A stretch of 64,000 nucleotides of DNA from contig CALIHR010000039.1 of NCBI GenBank assembly GCA_938020505.1, forward strand, positions 1 through 64,000. Direction: 5' to 3'. Shown here piece after piece: positions 8,997 through 19,916 of the stretch. The position numbers were made by a program, and so were the translations under genes. Source of the stretch: an uncultured Actinobaculum sp. (GTDB lineage Bacteria > Actinomycetota > Actinomycetes > Actinomycetales > Actinomycetaceae). The notes below the pieces were generated by a model that was not told the origin of the DNA, made no database searches, and saw nothing but the letters and a program-made list of their open reading frames with translations. Numbering within the stretch: position 1 is the first letter of the stretch; each line of letters starts with the position of its first letter.

Positions 8997-11432
8997 ATGA
9001 GCGCGAAAAAACGATTGACGACGAGCGCCGCCGCAGCCGCGGCCTGCATGCTGCTGGCCCAGACCGCCCCGGCGAACGCCGCGCAGACCGTCCAGACGGG
9101 CCTTCACGGCGGAATCGTCGCGGACGGAACCGGCCGGGGCGGCGGAAGCTCCGGCTCCCCGTCGCCCTCGGCTTCTGACGGGGCCGGAGCCGACCCCGCC
9201 GGTCCCGCTGCGCCCGGCCGCCCGGGCTCTTCGAGCGCGGGCGGCTCGCCGACGTCGTCGGGCGACTCCTTCGATCTGACCGTCATGGCCACCACCGACG
9301 TCCACGGACACGCATACAACTGGGACTATTTCCGCGATCGGCCTTATCCGCAGGGGAAGGTCCGCAAGCTCGGCATGGCGCGGGCCGCCACGATCATCGA
9401 GAACGCACGGAAATCCAAGCCGGAGGGGTCTGTGCTGGTCGTCGACAACGGCGACGCGATTCAAGGGACGCCGCTGACCTACGTGGCCGCGAAGCGCCCG
9501 CAGCTGCTGCAAGGGCGGACGCACCCCATGGCGGAAGCGTTCAACGACGTCGGATACGACGCTCAGGCGCTGGGCAACCACGAATTCAACTACGGGCTCG
9601 ACGTCCTCAAAAACTACGGCGCTCAGCTGAAGGCGCCGCTTCTGGGGGCCAACGTCGTCAAAGCCGGCACGCAAACGCCTGCGTTCAAGCCCTACACCCT
9701 CATTGATCGCACCATCGGCGGGAAGAGAGTCAAAATCGGAGTGGTCGGGCTCGTCACTCCGGGCGTGCGCGTGTGGGACAGGGCCGTTGTAGAGGGCAAG
9801 CTCGAGTTTCGCGACCCCGTTGTGACGGCGCAAAAGTACGTGCCCCAGATGAAGGCGCGGGGCGCCGACGTCGTGGTGGCGCTCGTGCACTCGGGGCTCG
9901 ACGCCGAGGGCGTGGCCTGGAATCCCGCGCTTCTCCAGGAGAATGTGGCCGGATCGGTGGCGTCGAAGGTCAACGACGTCGATCTGGTGGTCGGCGGGCA
10001 CTCTCACGTGGACATTCCCTCGAAGGTCTTCCGCGCCCCCGACGGTGATCCGGTGCTCTTCACCCAGCCGACCTATTGGGCTCAGTCGGTTTCGCAGGTG
10101 ACGCTTCCCCTGAAGGCGAATGAGAACGGGCGCGGCTACAAGGTTTCCTGGCCTCGGACCGATTCGCAGATCGGGGCGCTCGCCCAGGCGAAGTACGCCG
10201 ACCAGGTCGCCGATTCGCCGACGCTTTCCGGGAACAAGAAGCTGAAGGCCGACCACGAGGCGACCGTCGCCTACGTCAACACCGTCGTTGCCCAGTCGAA
10301 GGAGAGGCTCACGTCGGCGACGTCGCACTACGAGGACACGCCCATCCTCGACTTTGTCGGCCACGTCATGGCCGACAACGTCAGGCGCGGGATCAAAGGG
10401 ACGAAGTACGAGGGCCTGCCCGTCGTCGCCCAGACCTCGCCGTTCTCGCGAACCGCAGTGTTCCCGAAGGGAAACGTGACGATCAAGGACATCGCGGGGC
10501 TCTACGTTTTCGACAACACTTTGGGCGGAGTGCTCGTCACGGGGCGCGAGCTCAAGGACTATTTGGAGCACTCGGCGCGATACTTCGTGCAGGTCCCCGA
10601 AGGGTCGACTTTCGATCCGAGCAAAGTCAACGCCAAGTACGACGGCGCGACCCGCGGGATCCCGGACTACAACTACGACGCGCTCACCGGGCTCCGATAC
10701 CGCATCGACGTGTCGAAGCCGGTCGGCAGCCGCATCGTCGGCCTGAGCTATCCGGACGGCCGGCCGCTGGGCGACGGCGACAAGCTGATCCTTGCGGTCA
10801 ACAACTACCGGCAGAACGGCGGCGGAGGATTCCCTCACATGGGCGGCAATGCCCGCGTCGTCTACGACGAGCAGCAGGAGATTCGCCAGCTCCTCATCGA
10901 CTACGCGCAAAACGCAAAGACCATCGACCCGGCTGTATTCTTCGAGCGAAATTGGGAGGTTGTCACGAGTTCGTCCGCCGCGTCCGCTCCGTCGGCGAGC
11001 GCTCGGCCTTCTGGCGGTGCTCCGTCTGCCAGCGCGGCGGCGTCGTCGTCGGCTTCCTCCGGCTCTGCGGACCCCTCCGTTTCGGCGTCTTCCGGCTCGG
11101 CTGCCCCGTCCGCTTCGGGTGCGGCGCCCTCCGCTTCGAACGGCGCGCCGTCTGATACCGAGTCGGGTCAGGGCGCTTCGCCGAGCGCAAACGGCGCCCG
11201 GGGCGTCGACGGCTCTCACGGGCGGCAGGACGGCGACCCGGACGGGCGGCAAGGCGCGCGGAACCCGCGCCGATCGCCGGACCCCGTCGCCGACCGGCGG
11301 CGGACGTTCAACCGGAAGCTGGCCGCGACCGGCCTGGACGCACGGGCGTTGGCGTTCGCGGGCCTGCTCGCAGCCGCCGCGGGATGGGTCGCGATTCGGC
11401 GCAGGCAGGCCTCCCTCCGCCGTCGTCCGTGA
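8997..11432 (+). CDS. cell-wall-anchored 2',3'-cyclic-nucleotide phosphodiesterase/5'-nucleotidase (CpdB/UshA-like)
   Basis: 811-aa secreted enzyme that would hydrolyse extracellular nucleotides for phosphate and nucleoside scavenging. Order: signal peptide (residues 1-28, cleavage near PANAA); Ser/Gly/Pro linker; calcineurin-like metallophosphatase domain (about 95-370) with TTDVHGHAYNWDYF, DNGDAIQGTPL, LGNHEFNYG and VGGHSHVDI as metal-binding signatures; the 5'-nucleotidase C-terminal domain with NNYRQNGGGGFP; a long Ser/Ala/Pro low-complexity spacer (about 660-770); and a sorting signal LAATG followed by a hydrophobic stretch and a basic RRRQ tail. LAXTG-type signals are known to be used by class E sortases of actinobacteria. 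The wording of the metal-site motifs is closest to CpdB. ATG 8997 follows gggaggga. No sortase gene is in the window. Confidence 0.88.
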   Translation: MSAKKRLTTSAAAAAACMLLAQTAPANAAQTVQTGLHGGIVADGTGRGGGSSGSPSPSASDGAGADPAGPAAPGRPGSSSAGGSPTSSGDSFDLTVMATTDVHGHAYNWDYFRDRPYPQGKVRKLGMARAATIIENARKSKPEGSVLVVDNGDAIQGTPLTYVAAKRPQLLQGRTHPMAEAFNDVGYDAQALGNHEFNYGLDVLKNYGAQLKAPLLGANVVKAGTQTPAFKPYTLIDRTIGGKRVKIGVVGLVTPGVRVWDRAVVEGKLEFRDPVVTAQKYVPQMKARGADVVVALVHSGLDAEGVAWNPALLQENVAGSVASKVNDVDLVVGGHSHVDIPSKVFRAPDGDPVLFTQPTYWAQSVSQVTLPLKANENGRGYKVSWPRTDSQIGALAQAKYADQVADSPTLSGNKKLKADHEATVAYVNTVVAQSKERLTSATSHYEDTPILDFVGHVMADNVRRGIKGTKYEGLPVVAQTSPFSRTAVFPKGNVTIKDIAGLYVFDNTLGGVLVTGRELKDYLEHSARYFVQVPEGSTFDPSKVNAKYDGATRGIPDYNYDALTGLRYRIDVSKPVGSRIVGLSYPDGRPLGDGDKLILAVNNYRQNGGGGFPHMGGNARVVYDEQQEIRQLLIDYAQNAKTIDPAVFFERNWEVVTSSSAASAPSASARPSGGAPSASAAASSSASSGSADPSVSASSGSAAPSASGAAPSASNGAPSDTESGQGASPSANGARGVDGSHGRQDGDPDGRQGARNPRRSPDPVADRRRTFNRKLAATGLDARALAFAGLLAAAAGWVAIRRRQASLRRRP

Positions 11433-11545
11433 GCGGATTCATCCGAGGGCGTTGCCTCCCACTCACAGCTGCCTAGACAACTCGCTTAGAATGGGATGAG
11501 GCAACAGGCGCCCCGCGCCTCGCAACGACTTAGGAGACAGCCCCA

Positions 11546-14383
<2,838 letters not shown>

Positions 14384-14416
14384 GGCCCTCTTCCGCCGGC
14401 GCAAGCACCGAGAGCC

Positions 14417-14459
14417 GTCGCCCTCGACGCCTGAGAAATCAGGCTATTTCGAGGGCGAC
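14417..14459. terminator. bidirectional nested hairpin between secA and the Rv3235-like gene
   Basis: An 11-bp stem, gtcgccctcga with tcgagggcgac, encloses a second stem-loop, cctga-gaaa-tcagg. It lies between two convergent genes and overlaps the last codons of the minus-strand gene. This position suits termination in both directions. Confidence 0.65.
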
Positions 14460-15152
14460 GACCTTCCATCTGCCTCGCAGGAACTCCATGCGCAGGCACG
14501 CCGCCCGCACCCTCTGCCCGTCGTAGACGGCCGCCGCCGCTTCGATGACGCGGGCGAGGGGCTTGTTCGCCAGCACTTTCAGGATGCGGGGGCGGCACGT
14601 CCACGGCGCCCGCCCCTTGATCCGGATCGCGAGGCCCGCCCTGCGCGCCACGGGCCCGTAGACCTCCGGCGTGAGCCAGTGTCTGAGAGCCGTGGCCGGG
14701 CGGTGTCCGAGGAGCACCTCGACCACGAGGATGACAATGGACCCGATCAGCGAGGTCCCTTTTGGCGCGTCGGGCGGAAGTTCGGCGTCGAGCCGCGGCC
14801 TTTCCTCGTCCCACGCGGTCTCGGCCGGCTTCCGTGCTGCGACGGAAAGGCGGTCCCACGGGCGCTCCGGCGTCGTGTGGGGAAAGGACCGCGGAATGCC
14901 CTCCTCGGGATCCGGCGAAGGGGCGAGCAGCTGGGAGGGCGGACGCCCGACGACGAGTGATCCGGCGAGCTCCTCCGAGCTGGAAGGCTTGGGTGAGCTC
15001 AGAGACTCTGTGGAGGCGGGGGCTCTCGCCGAGCCGGAAGGCTCTGCGGAGTCGGGGGCATTCGCGGAGGCGGGCGGATTGGCCGAGGCGGCGGGCTTTC
15101 TCCGGTCGGGAGTGTTTGCCGGCCCGGGAGACTTTGTGGCGAGAGTGCTCAT
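14439..15152 (-). CDS. Rv3235-like family protein
   Basis: 237-aa protein. The first ~110 residues are Ser/Pro/Ala-rich and disordered. The last ~115 form the conserved globular domain of the Rv3235-like (DUF6459) family: TALRHWLTPEVYGPVARRAG, VLANKPLARVIEAAAAVYDGQRVRA and a final MEFLRGRWKVVALEI strand. Members accompany secA in many actinobacteria, as here; their function is unknown. Its ATG overlaps the stop of the upstream LysM gene by 4 nt, so the two are translationally coupled. Confidence 0.8.
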   Translation of the reverse strand: MSTLATKSPGPANTPDRRKPAASANPPASANAPDSAEPSGSARAPASTESLSSPKPSSSEELAGSLVVGRPPSQLLAPSPDPEEGIPRSFPHTTPERPWDRLSVAARKPAETAWDEERPRLDAELPPDAPKGTSLIGSIVILVVEVLLGHRPATALRHWLTPEVYGPVARRAGLAIRIKGRAPWTCRPRILKVLANKPLARVIEAAAAVYDGQRVRAACLRMEFLRGRWKVVALEIA

Positions 15153-15979
15153 TGCGGATCCTTAGGTGCTTTCAAGACTTGGCCGGGGCGAAGGAGGTCG
15201 GGGGAGGACAGCGTTGTGCGGTTCGCCTCAAACCAGCGCTGGGTGTGGGACGCGATGTCCGCGCGACTCGCATCGCCGGAAAGGTCCCGCGCCGCTATGG
15301 CCCACAGGCAGTCGCCGGGAAGGACGGTGACCGTCCGCACTTCTGATGCGCCTCCGCTGACACGGCCCTTCTCCTTGCCCGTCGAGCGTTGAGGGCGCTC
15401 GGGTTTGGCCGCGGCGTCCGGCGAAGCAAGGGCGTTGCCGCCCGGCGCGGCGAAGCCCGTTTGGCCGTCGGGCGGCGGCGAAGGGGCGCCGGGCTGACTT
15501 CGGGAGGCCGGAGAGCCCGGCGTCAGGGAGGCGGGGAAGGCTCCGACGTCCGAAGACCCCCATCCGATGTCTCCGATGTCGTCCGCCTCGCCGTCGGCCT
15601 GCAGGGCGTGCTCTGCGCTCACCCGAAGCTCGGCCGTTTCCGCCGTCGCCGCGCGAGCCGCGACCGGGAAAAGCCCCGCGCCCACGGCGAGCAGGCCGAC
15701 GGCGCGTTTGACCGAGGGAGAGCCGAATCTTCGAGCAAAGGCGACAAAGGCGGTTCTTCTTCCTCGGCGCGCATGGGCGAGCCCCACATAGGAGACCGCG
15801 AGCCAGACGCAGGCCAAGGCGGCCGCGCTCGCACAGAAGGCGACGGAGGCCAAACGGAAATTCGAGCTGCTCAGCGGCGCGCCCGCGGCGATCTGCGGGA
15901 TCAGCTTGGCCCACGAAACGGCTGCCGCCCAAACACAGGCAAATCCGCATAAGGTGTAAGCAGTCGGTGAGTGACGCAT
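15149..15979 (-). CDS. membrane protein with C-terminal LysM domain
   Basis: 276-aa protein with hydrophobic segments at about residues 8-30, 40-66 and 90-110, a Pro/Ser/Gly-rich spacer, and a LysM domain at about 215-272 (TVLPGDCLWAIAARDL ... PDLLRPGQVLKAP). LysM binds glycan of peptidoglycan, so the domain should face the wall. A cysteine (C in PGDCLW) replaces the usual Ser/Thr of the PGDSLW motif. aaaagg lies about 7 nt before ATG 15979. It is the first gene of a two-gene unit with the Rv3235-like gene. Confidence 0.8.
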   Translation of the reverse strand: MRHSPTAYTLCGFACVWAAAVSWAKLIPQIAAGAPLSSSNFRLASVAFCASAAALACVWLAVSYVGLAHARRGRRTAFVAFARRFGSPSVKRAVGLLAVGAGLFPVAARAATAETAELRVSAEHALQADGEADDIGDIGWGSSDVGAFPASLTPGSPASRSQPGAPSPPPDGQTGFAAPGGNALASPDAAAKPERPQRSTGKEKGRVSGGASEVRTVTVLPGDCLWAIAARDLSGDASRADIASHTQRWFEANRTTLSSPDLLRPGQVLKAPKDPQ

Positions 15980-16110
15980 TTTGAACCTTTTCTATGCTCA
16001 AATAGTGGATTCCATATTCTTATATGTGAATAGTTTGCGTTAACTTTCGTTTAAAGTCTGCAAAGTATGCACGGTATGAAAGTTGTCATCCCACAAGCTA
16101 GTTTAACCCT

Positions 16111-16620
16111 ATGAACGAATCGTGGAGAGAGGTCGCAGCCGACATTGAAAGCCGCATTGAGGCGGATATTCGCCAGGATGCGATGGGGGAAGAGGTTGAG
16201 CTGCGACACGGTGAGGAGGCGACGACTACCCTCGCAAATAGATTATACGCACACGTAGGACGAGATGTCACGTTGATTTTGGGGGGAGATCCCCTGAGAG
16301 TGCGGTTGGAGGAGTGCGCAGAGGAATGGCTGGCGGGGGCGACGGCGACGGGGTTGACCATCGCGCGGCTTTGCGCGATTGACGCGGTCGTGAATCTGCC
16401 CGTCGCCGTCGAGGCGAGACCCGGGGTCGCTCGTAAGCTCGGCTTGACCTCGGGTCTGCGCCGTTATGCCGACGGACGGTTTATTGCATGTAGAACGCGT
16501 GAAGGACTCCACACGGGAGTTCTGGCTCGTGTTGGGCGTGACTTCATAGACGTCGATACCCCGAGTGGACGTACATGCATCAATCTGCAGGCGATACTAA
16601 GGGTTGACCTACGAGATTAG
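16111..16620 (+). CDS. conserved hypothetical protein with Sm-like C-terminal barrel
   Basis: 169-aa soluble protein. Residues 1-30 form an acidic helix, about 50-65 contain strands (DVTLILGGDPLRVRLEE), and the end (CRTREGLHTGVLARVGRDF IDVDTP... INLQAI, split here) reads like a small five-stranded Sm/LSm-like barrel: a Gly-x-L-x-x-VGxDFxxV strand-turn-strand. Similar small proteins are common near this locus in actinobacteria but have no assigned function. The sequence just upstream is AT-rich and has no obvious Shine-Dalgarno, so a leaderless message is possible. Confidence 0.6.
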   Translation: MNESWREVAADIESRIEADIRQDAMGEEVELRHGEEATTTLANRLYAHVGRDVTLILGGDPLRVRLEECAEEWLAGATATGLTIARLCAIDAVVNLPVAVEARPGVARKLGLTSGLRRYADGRFIACRTREGLHTGVLARVGRDFIDVDTPSGRTCINLQAILRVDLRD

Positions 16621-16638
16621 TTGTTGGTGGGTGGAGGA

Positions 16639-16845
16639 TCAGTGACGCGACGACTCGATCTTTTCACGCGTGTTTGCGTATCCACGCGAGATGTATTCGT
16701 TGAGCCTGTCGTCTTCGATGCGCCATTGGCCGCGGCCGCCCACTTGGATTGCGGGAAGTTCGCCCGTCTTGATCAACGTGCGGACTTGGCCGACGGAAAC
16801 GTTTAGATATTCAGCAACATCTGCAATAGTTAGAAACTTAGCCAT
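16639..16845 (-). CDS. BldC/excisionase-type helix-turn-helix DNA-binding protein
   Basis: 68-aa MerR-like single winged-helix protein: FLTIADVAEYLNVSVGQVRTL is the HTH, followed by the IQVGGRGQWRIEDDRLNEYI wing and helix. Size and sequence match the BldC/HTH_17 group of actinobacterial regulators, which bind DNA cooperatively at direct repeats. The start at 16845 has no Shine-Dalgarno. Immediately upstream, at 16881-16904, is a palindrome of two perfect DnaA boxes shared with the divergent SAF gene. It is convergent with the Sm-like gene, ending 18 bp from it. Confidence 0.82.
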   Translation of the reverse strand: MAKFLTIADVAEYLNVSVGQVRTLIKTGELPAIQVGGRGQWRIEDDRLNEYISRGYANTREKIESSRH

Positions 16846-16880
16846 AGATACATTGTGACATAGTTTTGCTCCGAATGGGA

Positions 16881-16904
16881 GTTATCCACAATGGTGTGGA
16901 TAAC
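16881..16904. promoter_or_regulatory. inverted pair of DnaA boxes
   Basis: gttatccaca-atgg-tgtggataac is a perfect 10-bp inverted repeat. Each arm contains TTATCCACA, an exact match to the DnaA-box consensus. It sits between two divergent genes, so it is not placed as a terminator, although ttttt follows on the plus strand. DnaA-dependent control of the HTH gene, the SAF gene or both is the simplest reading. Confidence 0.65.
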
Positions 16905-16967
16905 TTTTTCCGGACAATCGCCGTTTTTGCGATGATAGGCGCATTCGCTTGAGAAAGGAAATCGAAA

Positions 16968-17543
16968 ATGGCGACACGATGGCGCGATCCACGATTGGGG
17001 ATCGGAGTTCTTCTTGTGGCTCTTTCGGGGATGTGCGGCGCATTCGTGTTGTCTGGCCCCGAGAAAGTCCCCGTTTACCGGGCTCGTTCCGCGATTGTCC
17101 CCGGGACCGCGATTTCGAAGGCGGATCTCGACGTTGTGGAGATCGACAAAACGTTGGCCGCCTCATATGTGGGGCCTTCCACAAAAGAGGGGGACATCGG
17201 AGAATCCGTCGAGAAGGGCGAGCTTCTCGCGAAGAGTCGCATCGATCGGAGTGAAGAGGGCGGAACGAGAGTCGTCATTCCGCTGATGTCTCCTGCCCCG
17301 GCCTCCGCGGCGCCCGGAGCGCGCGTCGAACTTTGGCGCGTTGCGCGCCAGCGGGGAGGCAATGCGCCCGCGGCCGCCTCTCTTGTGGCCCTGGATGTTC
17401 TTGTGGTGTCCGTCAATGCGGAGAGTCCGAACGCGGGAGGGCGGCCGATGGCCGAAGTCGAGATGCCGGACCAGTACGTGCGCCAGGTTCTGGCGGCCAT
17501 GGGGTCTGACGACGGATACGTTTTGGCCGGGAGGCGGCGATGA
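16968..17543 (+). CDS. SAF-domain protein (CpaB/FlgA-like)
   Basis: 191-aa protein with one N-terminal membrane segment (LGIGVLLVALSGMCGAFVL, residues 11-29) and a periplasm-side SAF domain: VYRARSAIVPGTAISKADLDVVEI, then the LLAKSRI turn. SAF proteins of this shape are CpaB-like assembly factors for Tad/Flp pili. agaaagga precedes ATG 16968 by 8 nt. Its stop overlaps the ATG of the CpaE-like ATPase by 4 nt, so they form an operon. No pilin, CpaF ATPase or TadB/C gene is nearby. Confidence 0.8.
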   Translation: MATRWRDPRLGIGVLLVALSGMCGAFVLSGPEKVPVYRARSAIVPGTAISKADLDVVEIDKTLAASYVGPSTKEGDIGESVEKGELLAKSRIDRSEEGGTRVVIPLMSPAPASAAPGARVELWRVARQRGGNAPAAASLVALDVLVVSVNAESPNAGGRPMAEVEMPDQYVRQVLAAMGSDDGYVLAGRRR

Positions 17544-19042
17544 GTCTGCTTTTGTGCCTTGGCGGCGCTCTGGAGGTCGAAGTGGTCCGCCTCCTTTCGG
17601 AATCCGATCCCGCCGTCGACATTGCGCGGCGATGCGCCGACCACGCGGAAGTCATGGCCGCCGCGGAAGCCGGCGTCGGATCGATTGCGGTGCTCCGCGA
17701 GTGGGATCTCAGGCTCTCCAGGCATCTTCACAGGTGTGGAGTTGTTATAGTCGGCGTCGACGATTCCGAGGACCCCAACCTCGACCCTCGACGCCGGGGG
17801 TGCGACGCCCTGGCCTCGCCTTTCCCCGGGGACGTCGCGGCCTGTGTGCGAGGTCTCGTTGAGGCGACGGCGGGAGGCGCGGGGATTCCGCCCGCGGGGG
17901 AGAAAGCGATCGACGTCGCCGGTGCGGAAGCCGACGATTGGAGGAGCGAAGGCAAGGGGCCCCGGGGGACGCTGGTCGCCGTCTGGGGGAGTCAGGGGTC
18001 GCCCGGAAGGTCGACGTTGGCGCGTGACGTGGCCTGTGCGCTTGCTCGGCGCCACAAGGGCGTTCTGCTCGTCGACGCAGACATGTACGCCCCGTCGCTG
18101 TCTCAGCTTCTCAGCGTGGAGAGCGAAACCTCGGCGATCGTCGGGGCTGTGCGCAGGCTCAATCGCGGCGACGCGGGCGACGTGTTGCGGGAGTGCGCCG
18201 TTCGGGTGCACGGCGTCGATTTCATCGCAGGCCTCAACAGAGGGTCGCGTTGGCGCGAAGTCCCCGCCGACGTCGCGAAGGAGATGTGGAGGCGGGCCCG
18301 CATCGGATGGGAGGCGGTCGTCGTCGATTGCGCTGCGCCCAACGATCCGATGCGTGGAATCGGCGGCAGGGGAGGCGACGATAGAAACGCCGTGACGAGA
18401 TGCGTTGTGGAGTGCGCAGACGTTCTTTTGTGCGTCGGCCAGGCCAATCCCGTGGGCGTCAGGCGTTTGATCGACGCCGTCGAGGAGCATGGACGGCAAG
18501 GGGGAGCTCGGCCCGCGCTTGTTGTTGCGAAAGCGCCGCCCGCGTATTCGAGCGCAAGGGCCGACGTCGCAAAGGTTCTCGAATGGAAAGGAATGTCCGC
18601 CGCAGCATGGATTCGCTCGTGCCCGGCCGAGTACGCGAAGGCAGAGCTTTCAGGCGTCCCGTTGGAGAAGGAGGCGCCCTCGTGTGTCGCGGCCAAGGAC
18701 GTCGACGCTCTGGCCCTCCGGCTTATCATCGAGAATCCTGCGCTGGGAGAGCCGTCGTCCGAAGGCGGGCCTGCGGCAAGCAGGCGCAGGGCAGGCGGGA
18801 GCGGGGCAGGCGGGAGCGGGGCGCGCAGGCGGAAGGGCGGAAAGGGCGGGACCGCCGAGAAGGGGGCGGCCTCGGTCGGAGCGCAGCATCGACACGCTGG
18901 GAAACGAGTGCCACAGCAACACGCTGGAAGACACGGCGTCGGCGACGGCGCGGAAGAAAGTCGCTTGCGGCGAATGAAGCGGCTCTTTCCGCTTCGAAAA
19001 CGGAGGCAAGGGAATGCCTCCGGTGCGAGTGACCGCACCTGA
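17540..19042 (+). CDS. CpaE-like MinD/ParA-family ATPase
   Basis: 500-aa protein. Residues 1-130 resemble a receiver-like N-domain, and about 140-400 a deviant-Walker ParA/MinD ATPase: VWGSQGSPGRSTLARDVA (P-loop near 150-160), LLVDADMYAPSLSQLL (Walker A' Asp) and VVVDCAAPN. The C-terminal ~90 residues are Gly/Arg/Lys-rich and disordered, ending in a basic helix. CpaE-type ATPases localise Tad/Flp secretion systems. Coupling to the SAF/CpaB-like gene supports that branch. The usual GKGGxGKST lysines are partly replaced (GRST keeps only the last part), so ATPase activity is not certain. Confidence 0.78.
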   Translation: MSLLLCLGGALEVEVVRLLSESDPAVDIARRCADHAEVMAAAEAGVGSIAVLREWDLRLSRHLHRCGVVIVGVDDSEDPNLDPRRRGCDALASPFPGDVAACVRGLVEATAGGAGIPPAGEKAIDVAGAEADDWRSEGKGPRGTLVAVWGSQGSPGRSTLARDVACALARRHKGVLLVDADMYAPSLSQLLSVESETSAIVGAVRRLNRGDAGDVLRECAVRVHGVDFIAGLNRGSRWREVPADVAKEMWRRARIGWEAVVVDCAAPNDPMRGIGGRGGDDRNAVTRCVVECADVLLCVGQANPVGVRRLIDAVEEHGRQGGARPALVVAKAPPAYSSARADVAKVLEWKGMSAAAWIRSCPAEYAKAELSGVPLEKEAPSCVAAKDVDALALRLIIENPALGEPSSEGGPAASRRRAGGSGAGGSGARRRKGGKGGTAEKGAASVGAQHRHAGKRVPQQHAGRHGVGDGAEESRLRRMKRLFPLRKRRQGNASGASDRT

Positions 19043-19173
19043 GCGTATCGACGTGAGTGCGTTCCGAGGCGATAGACAGACGTCCATCGAGTCCCATAGA
19101 CAATCGTTGAGAAGGAAACGCCGTGCGAGGGCGCTTCGAGATATTATTCGCCATGTGTCGTTAGTATGACGCC

Positions 19174-19647
19174 GTGAGAATTTATATTCCTGCGACGGGC
19201 GTGGACATTGGGCGAGACGCTCTCCTTCCCCGAACCGTGCACGCTGTCACCGACGAGTTGCGGGACCTTCTTCCGGGCGACGTCGAGGAAGTGCTCGAAG
19301 CCGTCGCCATGAACGCCGCGACCGACGAGTCGTTGCGCGTGCTGGCGGCGTTGGCGGCCAGCGGGGAAACCGTCTATCCCCTTCGAGTGGTGATAGCCGC
19401 GGAGATCGAAGAGGGAAAGACGGCGCACATTGAGGGGGACGATATTCTTCCGACCGCCTTGCAGCTTGTCGAGCCGGTCGGATGGGAGGACGTCGTTTCC
19501 TTTCACGTCGACGACGCAGAGGCCGCCAACGACGTCGTCCTTGCCATCGGCGGCGACGCGGCCGCGCTCGAACGCGTGACGGACGACGAAGACCTCATGT
19601 GGTTCGACGTCGGAGAACGAGGCCGACTCATCGAGTACTTCGGCTGA
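19174..19647 (+). CDS. DUF6912-like conserved actinobacterial protein
   Basis: 157-aa soluble protein. The pattern MRIYIPAT at the start, AVTDELRDLLPGDVEEVLEAVAMNAATDESLRVL, then VVIAAEIE and WEDVVSFHVDD, fits the DUF6912 family found across actinobacteria. Function is unknown. The start is GTG 19174 with a poor ribosome-binding site. It stands alone, 130 bp after the CpaE-like gene. Confidence 0.7.
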   Translation: MRIYIPATGVDIGRDALLPRTVHAVTDELRDLLPGDVEEVLEAVAMNAATDESLRVLAALAASGETVYPLRVVIAAEIEEGKTAHIEGDDILPTALQLVEPVGWEDVVSFHVDDAEAANDVVLAIGGDAAALERVTDDEDLMWFDVGERGRLIEYFG

Positions 19648-19761
19648 ATCGAATCGGCTGGACCTAAGCCCAAATCCGAGCAGCCGGGCTGCCCGAAAGG
19701 CACGCGCTGCCACGGAACGAGACGTTAGGCAGTTCGCCGGAAAGGGGCGCTGCCTCAGAAA

Positions 19762-19778
19762 GGGCTGCTGAGCAGCCC
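19762..19778. terminator. short near-perfect palindrome between convergent genes
   Basis: gggctgct-g-agcagccc, an 8-bp stem with a one-base centre, lies 115 bp after the DUF6912 gene and 140 bp from the end of the convergent GH32 gene. It could terminate either transcript; no T-run is present. Confidence 0.35.
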
Positions 19779-19916
19779 GTCGAAGGGAGCCGTAAAACAA
19801 GCTGTTCAGCAGCCAGCCTGGCGGGCGCGGCGTCGAGCCGCTTGTGCCCTGACGCACTGAAACCGCTTGTGCCCGAGGCTCCGAGTCTGCTGCGTCGAGG
19901 CTTCAGATTCTTGCGC

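Noticed and set aside
16881..16909. Intrinsic terminator reading of the TTATCCACA palindrome
   Set aside because: Genes on both sides are transcribed away from it, so a terminator would serve neither; exact DnaA boxes explain it better.
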